A stretch of 31,951 nt of DNA from Selaginella moellendorffii (lineage: Eukaryota > Streptophyta > Lycopodiopsida > Selaginellales > Selaginellaceae). The position numbers and the translations under genes are program-made. Every line of letters starts with the position of its first letter. The first letter of the stretch is position 1. The stretch spans positions 6,517 through 38,467 of the forward strand of contig NW_003314474.1 in the NCBI RefSeq assembly GCF_000143415.4, read 5' to 3'. Positions 19,495 through 27,538 of this stretch are shown piece by piece. The notes beneath the pieces are model-generated. The model saw only the letters and a program-made list of their open reading frames with translations, did no database searches and was not told the origin of the DNA.

Positions 19495-20922
19495 ATGGCT
19501 ACTCGCGAAGCTACTTATCGCTCTAATCTGCTAATCCAGCACTTCTTTCTTCATGGGCGAATTCTTGAAGCAGAGCTCGAGTTTTCCAAGAGATCGCACA
19601 GAAACGTTTTCTCCTGGAACATACTGATTACTGGGCTTTTGCGAGCGCGGCTAATCGATCGAGCGACACGAGCTTTTGAAATAATGCCTCAGAGAAATGC
19701 TGTTTCGTGGACCGCGCTTTTTCTTGCTTATGCCGACATTGGGCATTTGCAAAACGCGGAAGCGCTGTTTGATGGGATGCCAGAGAAAGATATCGTTTCT
19801 TGGAACGGGATTATAAGTGTGTTTTCCCGCGAGCTTTTATATGATCGAGCAAAACATTATTTCGATAAGAGTCCAGCAAAGGACATTGCGTCCTGGACCA
19901 GCCTTGTTACTGCTTATGCCAAAGTTGGGCATTTTCAGGATGCGTATGATGTCTTGAACAAAATGCCGGCCCAAAACGTACATTCTTCAAATGCGGGCAT
20001 GCTCGCTCAAGTACGGACGGGTAGTTTGTCTGGTCCCAGGTTCCAATTCGACCGCTTGCCAGAACGAAGTTGTGTTTCGTGGAGTACTTTACTAACGGCA
20101 TATGCCCAAAACGGGCATTTGCAAAATGCAAGATTTGTTCTTGACTTGATGCCTTGCCACGAACTTTACTCGTGGACGAGCATGATCGCCGCATACGCGA
20201 AGTGTGGAGAGCTTGAAAGTGCAAAGAAAGCATTTGATTCCTTGGTATTCAAAGATCCTGTTACGTGGGCGGCCATTGTCGGGGCATATGCCCAAAACGG
20301 GCAATGCAGGAAAGCCATTGATTTCTTCCGGGTAATGGACCTCGAGGGCTGCGGGCATTTTTACGACAAGTTTATCTTTGTTACCATCCTTGATGCTTGT
20401 GCGGATGTCTCTGAATTTACCATGGGTAAGTTACTCCTCGAGGAATGTGATTTTAGAGCTAGCGACGTTACAACGAATGTAATCGTGAATTTCTATGGCC
20501 GGTGTGGCAAGGTGGATTTGGCAAAAATCTTTTTTGATCGAACCTTGGTACGGAAGAACAATGTGACTTGGAACACGATGATCACGGCATATTCGCAGAA
20601 TGGAGAGGCTCAAGGGGCGATAGATGCTTTCCAAGGAATGGTTTTGGAGGGAATCGAGCCAAACGGTGTGACTTTCCTTGGCATATTGCTGGCTTGCAGC
20701 CATGGAGGCTTGTTCGCTGATGGAATCGATTATATGCGAATTGGAATCTCGGATTTCTGGATTGAACCAGTACTGGATCACTACGTTTGCATTGTCGATC
20801 TCTTGTGTAAGATCGGGAGAGTTGAGGATGTGGAAGAATTGATTGAGAGAATGCCATTCGAGCCAAACCAAGTGGCTCAGAATGCTGTTCTTGGAGCTTA
20901 CAAGTTGCATACTTCTTTGTAA
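19495..20922 (+). CDS. PLS-type pentatricopeptide repeat protein, partial E1
   Basis: Intronless, 475 residues. It opens ATYRSNLLIQHFFLHGRILE, an organelle-PPR-like first motif, followed by seven S-type motifs (for example NAVSWTALFLAYADIGHLQN). Longer P/L/S-like motifs (FIFVTILDACADVSEFTMGK; VTWNTMITAYSQNGEAQGAI; VTFLGILLACSHGGLFADGI) come next. The end is HYVCIVDLLCKIGRVEDVEE and MPFEPNQVAQNAVLGAYKLH, an E1 module cut short. There is no E2 or DYW domain. Presumed organellar RNA binding by family. The next PPR gene starts 20 bp after its TAA on the same strand, which suggests a split ancestral gene or a shared transcript. No transit peptide was recognised. Confidence 0.88.
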   Translation: MATREATYRSNLLIQHFFLHGRILEAELEFSKRSHRNVFSWNILITGLLRARLIDRATRAFEIMPQRNAVSWTALFLAYADIGHLQNAEALFDGMPEKDIVSWNGIISVFSRELLYDRAKHYFDKSPAKDIASWTSLVTAYAKVGHFQDAYDVLNKMPAQNVHSSNAGMLAQVRTGSLSGPRFQFDRLPERSCVSWSTLLTAYAQNGHLQNARFVLDLMPCHELYSWTSMIAAYAKCGELESAKKAFDSLVFKDPVTWAAIVGAYAQNGQCRKAIDFFRVMDLEGCGHFYDKFIFVTILDACADVSEFTMGKLLLEECDFRASDVTTNVIVNFYGRCGKVDLAKIFFDRTLVRKNNVTWNTMITAYSQNGEAQGAIDAFQGMVLEGIEPNGVTFLGILLACSHGGLFADGIDYMRIGISDFWIEPVLDHYVCIVDLLCKIGRVEDVEELIERMPFEPNQVAQNAVLGAYKLHTSL

Positions 20923-20942
20923 CTTTGTGTAGCTTCCATCTA

Positions 20943-22817
20943 ATGAAAAATCTTCGATCTGATTGCCTCCGTTTGATCCAATCTTGCAAGTCACTGGCAG
21001 CAGCCCAAGAAATCCACCGCCAGCTCCAAGAAGTGTGGAGTTTTGAGGATGTGTTTCTGTGCAACAAGATGCTGGAGCTCTACAGCAAGTGTGGGAGCTT
21101 GGAGATGGCAAAGAAAATATTCGATGGAATAATCACGAAGAACACCTTCAGTTGGGTGCTGATGATCACTGCGTACGTGAGACGCGATCTCAGTGATGAC
21201 GCGAAAGAATGCTTCACAAAGATGCCCATGCTGGATGTTGTAGCTTGCAATGTAATGCTAAGTTTATATTCCCAAGTTGGGGATCTTCAAGAGGCTAGAT
21301 TCCTGTTTGATTCCATGCTTGAGAGGGATCTAGTGTCATGGACGGCTGTGATTGACGCACATGCCCAGAATGGACATCTACTGCAAAGTGAGCACCTGTT
21401 TTCGCAAATACCGCAGAGGAATCTTGTTGCATGGACTGCAATGCTTGTGGCATATGCCCAAACTGGGCATCTTGTGGATGCGAAAAGGATTTTCACTGAG
21501 ATGCCTGAGCACGATATTGTGGTCTGGAATGCCATGCTAGCTGCATACGTACAAAACGGATTATTTGACGATGCCAGACTCAGTTTTGATGAGATGCCAC
21601 AAACGAATCTCGTCAGCTTGAATTCCATGCTGGCTGCATTTGGCCAAAGCGAAAATCTGCAATTAGCTGTTAATCTATTTGAAAACATGCCTGAGCATGA
21701 CTTGATCTCATGGAATTCCATGTTATATGTTTATTCGCAGCACGGGCATCTTAAGCGAGCAGAGGAAATATTCCAGAAGATGCCGCGACGTAGCATCATC
21801 TCTTGGACGTCGATGCTTACAGCATATGCTCAGCATGGGAATCATTCCGACGCAGAAAGGATATACCACGAAATGCCAACAAGGAATCTAGTGTCGTCAA
21901 ACACGATGATAGCATTATACGGAGAATCTGGCCACCTCTCCACAGCCACAGCCATGTTCCACGCACTGCCCCAGCGGAATCTAGCATCCTGGAACGCCAC
22001 ACTCGCGGCATATTCCCGAAACGGGCATCTAGAGCACGCAAAGGACATGTTTGATGTGATGCCACAGAGGGATCTTGTCTCGTGGACGACTATAATGGCA
22101 GCATTTTACCAGCACGGCTTTCTATCACTAGCTACACGAATCTTCTCCAGCATGCCCGAGCAGATACCAGAATCCTGGAACGCGATGCTCACGGCATATT
22201 CGCAAAGCGGCCACCTTTGCAAGGCAAAGAGCCTCTACGATTCCATGCCGGAGAGAGACCTGGTCTCCTGGACGGCTATGATCGCAGCTTATACCCAAAA
22301 CGGGCATCCCCTCGCGGCCATGGAAGCTTTCCACGCGGGAAAGCTGAGCAAAACTCCCGACCAAGTCTGCTTCGTGCTCGCCTTACTCGCTTGCAGCCAC
22401 GCCGGCAAAGTGGAGCTCGGGATAAACTGGTTCTCTTCCATGATCTCCGACTTTGAGATCACGGCGAGCAAGCATCACTACTGCTGCGTGATCGATCTCT
22501 TCTCGCGAGCCGGGCACCTGGACGAGGCCAGGGATCTCATCGCCAACATGCCGTTCGCTCCCGAGGCCCTGGAATGGGTGTGCTTCCTGAGCTCGTGTAA
22601 GAGCCACAGTGATCTCCAGCATACCTCGCAAGCTGTGAATGCGGTGCTCGAGCTTCGCGGTGGCGATGGCTTCGCCGCCTCGGCTTGTCTCTTGCTTGCG
22701 AATCTGTACTCTAACTACAACGATAGTACTGTAAGCACGTGTAAGAAGAAAAAGAGAAGCTTTTTGACGAGTAAAGTTCTTCCAGAAAGAAAGTTTCTTG
22801 GAGCTTCCCTGCTATAG
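20943..22817 (+). CDS. PLS-type pentatricopeptide repeat protein, E1-like end
   Basis: Intronless, 624 residues from the first ATG (MKNLRSDCLRLIQSCKSLAA), which begins with the 'L..LL..C..L..G..IH' opening typical of PLS-type PPRs. About thirteen S-type motifs follow, then an L-type motif (LVSWTAMIAAYTQNGHPLAA) and E1 (HYCCVIDLFSRAGHLDEARD; MPFAPEALEWVCFLSSCKSH). The last 35 residues are Lys/Ser-rich and do not resemble E2, so the original C-terminus may have been lost. Its TAG stop overlaps the FEX stop region on the other strand in one palindrome (CTATAG, 22812-22817). Motif spacing is very regular, consistent with an intact gene. Confidence 0.88.
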   Translation: MKNLRSDCLRLIQSCKSLAAAQEIHRQLQEVWSFEDVFLCNKMLELYSKCGSLEMAKKIFDGIITKNTFSWVLMITAYVRRDLSDDAKECFTKMPMLDVVACNVMLSLYSQVGDLQEARFLFDSMLERDLVSWTAVIDAHAQNGHLLQSEHLFSQIPQRNLVAWTAMLVAYAQTGHLVDAKRIFTEMPEHDIVVWNAMLAAYVQNGLFDDARLSFDEMPQTNLVSLNSMLAAFGQSENLQLAVNLFENMPEHDLISWNSMLYVYSQHGHLKRAEEIFQKMPRRSIISWTSMLTAYAQHGNHSDAERIYHEMPTRNLVSSNTMIALYGESGHLSTATAMFHALPQRNLASWNATLAAYSRNGHLEHAKDMFDVMPQRDLVSWTTIMAAFYQHGFLSLATRIFSSMPEQIPESWNAMLTAYSQSGHLCKAKSLYDSMPERDLVSWTAMIAAYTQNGHPLAAMEAFHAGKLSKTPDQVCFVLALLACSHAGKVELGINWFSSMISDFEITASKHHYCCVIDLFSRAGHLDEARDLIANMPFAPEALEWVCFLSSCKSHSDLQHTSQAVNAVLELRGGDGFAASACLLLANLYSNYNDSTVSTCKKKKRSFLTSKVLPERKFLGASLL

Positions 22818-24393
22818 AACGATGTCGTAGCCTCTGACCCAAACGACTGTGGCGAAGAAGACGATGCAAAGTAGAACTCCCAGGCCGATCGATGTCATAG
22901 CGTAGACGTAAGCTCTCCACGGCTTGTCTCCCTTGGCTAGTGTGTGAACTTCGACAACAAACGTTGACACTGTGCTGAGGCATCCCAAAGTTCCCAGATG
23001 GAGTGCTCCGATCCACAGCGTCGACTCGTGGTTGTTCCTTGCCTGAAGAAAGAAAGAATCAGCTCTGACCAAAGTTTTAAAGCGAGAGGTACGTACTGCG
23101 AGCTGGACAGCCGAGAGAGTGGCACCTGTGAGGCACGCCAGGAGATTTGCTGCCAGCGTACCCCACGGGATCCATCTCAGTGTCTTCGAATGTCCGAGTC
23201 CTTTGCCGTTGTGTCTAGCGAGTAGCCATCTCAGCCAAACGCCTGGCGGGCTCAAAACGCAGGCAAGCCACAAAGTCCGTCTCTCCAAATTGTTAATGTC
23301 CTCGACTCCCAGAGACAGGAACAGTGTCCACAAGACCAGAGCCGTTGTCAGAAAAATCAAGAGGCCCTTGAGCTTTCTCTGGACATTATCAGCCGCGACT
23401 TCTGTGAGCTTTAGCCAGATCAGGAGAGAGCGAAACCATTCTGCTGACTGCATTCCCACCAGTAAAGACATCATCGACAGTTCCATGCCTGTATTTAAGA
23501 TCAAACGGGCGAGTTACGAGATGTTTATAGAGTAAGCAAGAGCGCCTTACCGACAAGAAGGCCGATGACACCTCTTAACCATAAACCTTTGGTCATAACA
23601 ACGACCAGCTTGACGATCCACGACGAGAAGGTTGTGATGCTACCCATGAGTCCGGTCGAGAGCCCAAGAGCTAAATGCTCCGAAAAGTGTGAGATATCCT
23701 TTTTGAGCACACAGCCCACCCATCCCATGAAGAATGAACCGAACTTACAAAACCAAAAAAGAAAGAGATTTAGCTCTTGTATGAGCTCCGGGCCTTCGGT
23801 TCTCTTACCATATTTGCCGCAAGATCATGAAAAAGAGCTGTTTGCGCGCTTGTGACATGTCCAACATTGTCAAACAGCCGCCCGAGGCTGTACCGGATTA
23901 GAACCTGCAAAGGGGACAAAGGACATGTGATTAGAAGCGCATGAAGCATCCACTTTACTCACGCCTAAAACTCCAAAAGCCGCCAGATGAGCGAGAACAG
24001 AGGTATTTTCCAGTAGCGAGCAAAACTTCTTGGGCGGCTGCTGCACATCAGAAAAGCTTTAAGCAACAACGAAACTGAAGACGAAGAAGAAGAAAAAAAT
24101 GATGAGCGACTGAGAAAGCATACTTCATCAGGGTCGTTCTTGTTAACAGGGACTGCATCCAGCATTTGTCCCGCTTGTATGAGGTCTTCGAAAGCCACAT
24201 TGACGTATGGAGAAACCGGAGACGTTGTTTGGGGTGTTCGAGGTGTCACAAATCCAGGATCAGGAGGAGTTGACCCGTCGTAAGGAGACAATGGAGCAGG
24301 CGACAGTGTGTCGTAGTCGGAAATATTTTCCGAAGTTGTCGCACACAGAGCTTCCATGGATATAGTATGCTTGTCACTTCCAGCTTGCTGCAT
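22812..24393 (-). CDS. FEX: CrcB/FEX-type fluoride export channel, two-domain
   Basis: Six exons, 419 residues: 24124-24393, 23963-24040, 23809-23904, 23551-23743, 23097-23488, 22812-23042. A disordered Ser/Pro-rich cytosolic N-terminus (1-90) precedes two CrcB repeats fused in one chain, as in eukaryotic FEX proteins that lower cytosolic fluoride at the plasma membrane. Repeat 1: GVLIRYSLGRLF with Arg120, DLAANMFGSFFMGW with Asn147, and the Phe-box STGLMGSITTFSSW. Repeat 2: PPGVWLRWLLA with Arg299, WGTLAANLLACLTGA with Asn327, and GCLSTVSTFVVE. An uncommon feature is a 5'-leader reading frame (ATG at 24582, across a 74-nt intron at 24433-24506) that ends 10 nt before the main ATG. All conserved residues I looked for are present, so it is probably functional. 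Confidence 0.92.
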
Positions 24394-25945
24394 GATTCGA
24401 TCGCTATCCAGAAGGTTTGATCTGGATCGCCTCTGCAACAAACGGGAAAGAGATTGAGAAGCACACACAGAGAAAGAAAGCCAGAAAGAAAGGAACAGAA
24501 ACCAACCGTCCAGTAGAGCTTGTGAGCTGCTGCTTTCTCGGCTCTGCTCTTTGCAGCCCTCTCCCAGTCCGTTGTGTTTCATATGCTTAACAAGAGATAA
24601 GCAGAAGCCCGGGTACACCAAATTGAGCCGAGTAAAAGCTTGAGCTGGACCAACTTGAAAGAGGGCCAGACTGAATCGCACACTTCTCCTCTCTACGAAA
24701 CAGCTCGTATTTTCAGGCGACGACACAAAGCACTCATAGCTACACTGGTTTGTTAACGTTGGTTAACCCAGACCCAGCGAATAAACACAATCACCACCTC
24801 GAACTGCGTGATTTAACTTACACTCACTAACACAAGGCACAGGGAAGAAACTCCTCTCAGAGTTAGACTGGGATCCACCGGAAGAGAAGCGGCTACACTA
24901 ACTCTCAAACCCGGACAAGCAGAATCAGACTCAAAGCAAATTCCGTGCTCGAAGATAAGCCACGGAAGGCACAAAGTACGCAAGGCTCCTCATAGTACCT
25001 CAGCAATAATAATATACATAGCAGGGACTGGGCAATGATCGCGCTCTCGCGCTCCCTCGCCGCTGGAGTTACCAGCTAAAGAGCTCACTCACACCCACAC
25101 ACAAACGCCTCAAGGCAATCAGGAAATTAAAGAGAAGGACAGTAACCAGTACCGGGCTCGATGAATCATCAAAAAATTTTCACGTGACAAGCTGCAAAGC
25201 AAAATCTACGAGTGAGAGCATAGCCTCAAAACGAAATTCATTACCGATCGAAGGAAGCCGGGCCGCCGCCGCCCCTGAATACCACCGCGCTCGCAGCAGC
25301 GCCTCCCCAAAGTCAAACCTACCCTAAACGCGACAAGTTTGACACGGCATATTCGCCCGTCTGGACGATGTTTTCCCGTCGCCTCGCCGAAAGAAAAGTT
25401 GGCCCGAGCACCACGTCTTCGTTCCCCTGTCCCTTTCACTCCGTGATTCCACACTAACTAGGTAAGCTGTTCCTCCCAAGGCCAGGAAAAAGGAGTGGAA
25501 AAGAAAAGAATTTTTCTTGCTTTCCCTGTCCTTGAGACACCTGTATCGATCACCGCCATCCAAGGCTTTGTACCTGAAGTGAAAGATTCGCAAATCTTTC
25601 GCTCCGCCCCACTTGTTTTCAAAGTAGCCGATGTGACGCACACCTGCTGCCGTAGGCATTATACGACCGCCCTCAGTACGCCAAACGCCCACGTGAAGCC
25701 TTCCCTGGAAGTTATCGCCTCATAAATCCCCCGCCCGCGTGGCAGCCTCCTCTCCACGGGATAAAATCCAGCCCAGGTCCACCTACCTTCGCTCTCCCGC
25801 CAGAAATTTTTCTTCCCAGGCGCGACCGCCAAGAACCCAGTGCGTGAATTTTGCTGGTGAATTCGTCCGCATTGGTTATTGCTGCTGATGGCCTGGAAAA
25901 AAGAAAAAGAAAAATAAAAGAGTCACGACACAAACAAACAATGAA
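24394..25945. other. FEX leader and promoter; TFIIIA 3' flank
   Basis: The right-hand sequence of FEX holds a probable leader intron (24433-24506), a TATA-like TATGTATATTA on the minus strand near 25010-25020, and G-box cores CACGTG at 25181 and 25690. Near 25715-25900 on the minus strand, a strong polypyrimidine acceptor (TTTTTTCCAG) suggests a 3' exon of TFIIIA. If spliced from the GGTAAC donor near 25970, TFIIIA would end KGHQQQ instead of KGNYLEFTA. Minus frames at 25206-25454 and 25324-25692 have no recognised family. No other gene is supported. Confidence 0.45.
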
Positions 25946-27419
25946 TCAGGCGGTGAATTCCAAATAGTTACCCTTGCGCCGTTTCTTCTTCTCGGGCCTC
26001 GTAAAAATATCCTCCACGCGCTCTACAATCTTTCGCTTTTTACTGCTCGCCTTCGGCTTCTTCCGGAGATCCTCCGCTACGAAATCGCCCTGGAGACAGT
26101 CAAACCGATGCGGAAATGAGGGATTTGCGAGAGGAATGGGGAGGAGTTTCACGTACGGGAAGGTGAACTGATTTCTCGTGGTTATCTCTGACGTGCCTGT
26201 AAGCAAAGGACTTTCCGCACTCTGGGTTGGAACATGGATACGGTCTGAATTTCAGGTGGGCAACCTTGATATGCTTTCGAAGGTTATTTTCCTGCGAGAC
26301 ACGTGACGAAAGATGAGCAGGCAAACAATGTGGTCATAAAACAAAAAGACCTGTAGATAGGTGAGCGGGCAGTCCGGATAGGGACATTTTATACGCTCCC
26401 GATTCAAGAGTCCCGCTTTGTCATGAGTCGCATAGTGCCTCTTGATTTTCGACCGCATGCACTGCTTGCCACACACTTCGCAGAACACGTACTTGTGAGC
26501 GTTCCTTGTGTGCTCGGCCAAGTCCGAAGGGTGATCAAAACGCTCGTTGCAACCCGGCTCGGAACAGACTATATCAACGTAGATTTCTCCTGCTGCAGCA
26601 AAGAACACATGGTTAGACCGAACCAAACATATACAGGTACCTCATACTGAGAGCATATCAAGTCTAGAAAAATCGGAGAGGTCACCCATCCCAAAACCCT
26701 GGATTGCCTCTCACCTCCTATCCGGGACTTCTTGAGGCAGTCACCCGCCTCAATACTACTCTGGAGTAGCTTTTCCACTTCGGAGTTCCATCGAGATCCG
26801 GTGTTGACGTCGAAGCTCACCTAAGCATTACATAAACAAGCCTCACCATGGCATGTCTCCTCATGATACCGAAGCTGTGATGGATACCGGAAAGCTTTGC
26901 CACATTTCTCCTCCTTGCAAGCGTGCTCCTTTGCTTCCTCCAAGCCTTTGTCTCGGTGGCGCTGGAGCGTTCCTTTCTTTTCGTGAAGCTTCGTGTGTCG
27001 CTTTAAGTCGTGTAAAATCCTGGTGGTGAAAATGCATCCCGGCCGCGAGCAGGCATGGACCTTTCCATCGTGTTTGTCATTTATGTGACGCTTGAGGTGA
27101 TTCTCCCACTTGTATTTGGCGCCGCAAGAATCGACAGGGCAGCAAAATTTCCTCTGCGTGAAAGGATCTCGATCAGTCGGAGGAGAGAGAGATAGAATTC
27201 TACCTCGTTCGAGTGACAGAGGAGGTGCTGCCTGAGCAAGGAAGGCTTCCCCAGCTTCTTTCCACACTCACGGCACTCGTATTTCTTCTCTTCTTGATCG
27301 CTGCTGCTCGCGCTGGCGCTGCCTGTCTCGACATCCTCGCTCTCATACCTGGTGCTCTCCCAATCCTCGCTCCCATAGCTGCTATCGGATTGATCAGAAT
27401 CGCTGGAGCTGGTGTCCAT
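25946..27419 (-). CDS. TFIIIA: Transcription factor IIIA (5S rRNA gene activator)
   Basis: Productive model: complement of 25946-26089, 26157-26291, 26351-26592, 26847-27153 and 27204-27419, 347 residues, with exon 26715-26820 skipped. TFIIIA binds the internal control region of 5S rRNA genes and 5S rRNA itself. An acidic Ser-rich N-terminus (1-45) is followed by eight recognisable C2H2 fingers: residues 49-69, one in the KFCCPVDSCGAKYKWENHLK region, HACSRPGCIFTTRILHDLKR, HACKEEKCGKAFRYPSQLRY, IVCSEPGCNERFDHPSDLAE, FCEVCGKQ (CX2C), KCPYPDCPLTYLQENNLRKH, and PCSNPECGKSFAYRHVRDNH. A basic tail (KKPKASSKKRK, KKKRRK) ends the protein. The acceptor at 26592 is a CAGCAG (NAGNAG) pair that would add or drop one alanine. 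Confidence 0.93.
26715..26820 (-). ncRNA. Plant 5S rRNA mimic (P5SM) cassette exon in TFIIIA
   Basis: This 106-nt exon candidate has an acceptor TGCTTAG and a donor GGAG|GTGAGA. On the minus strand it reads CACCGGATCTCGATGGAACT then CCGAAG (26778-26803), AGAGTAGTA (26754-26762), GGGTGAC (26740-26746) and GAAGTCC (26725-26731). These are the same blocks, in the same order, as plant 5S rRNA. It lies between fingers 4 and 5. In known land-plant TFIIIA genes this element binds ribosomal protein L5, and binding causes exon skipping. Inclusion here shifts the frame (106 is not a multiple of 3) and introduces TAG at 26756-26758, so the included mRNA should be non-productive. Seen directly: sequence blocks, splice sites and stop. 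Inferred: the L5-dependent switch. Confidence 0.9.
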
Positions 27420-27538
27420 CGCGCGTCGCGCAGCCTTTCTTGGAGCCCTAAAACCTAAACCTAAAATACATTGTCCCGCTCATATTTGAAAAATTCTCTT
27501 GCCATAGCGAAGAGCAAAAGCTAGGGTTTTTAGCAGCG
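27420..27538. promoter_or_regulatory. 119-bp divergent promoter, TFIIIA / SET-domain gene
   Basis: The TFIIIA and SET start codons are 119 bp apart. The TFIIIA side has CCCTAAA followed by AACCTAAACCTAAA (27447-27465). The SET side has TAGGGTTT (27522-27529), 9 bp from its ATG. Both are telo-box type sequences, arranged in opposite orientation so that each faces its gene. No clear TATA box is seen; CATATTTGAAAAA near 27480 is a weak candidate. Confidence 0.6.

Noticed and set aside
22812-24393. Horizontal transfer of a bacterial CrcB gene
   Set aside because: The two-domain fused form with several introns is the normal eukaryotic FEX architecture, so vertical inheritance is simpler.
25206-25692. 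Minus-strand frames of 82 and 122 codons between FEX and TFIIIA
   Set aside because: No recognised family, splice-like sites interrupt them, and they probably belong to promoter or leader sequence.
26569-26820. 83-codon minus frame starting SFDVNTGSRWNSEVEKLLQS
   Set aside because: It is a chance frame over the 5S rRNA-like cassette exon; it is out of phase with the preceding TFIIIA exon and unrelated to zinc fingers.
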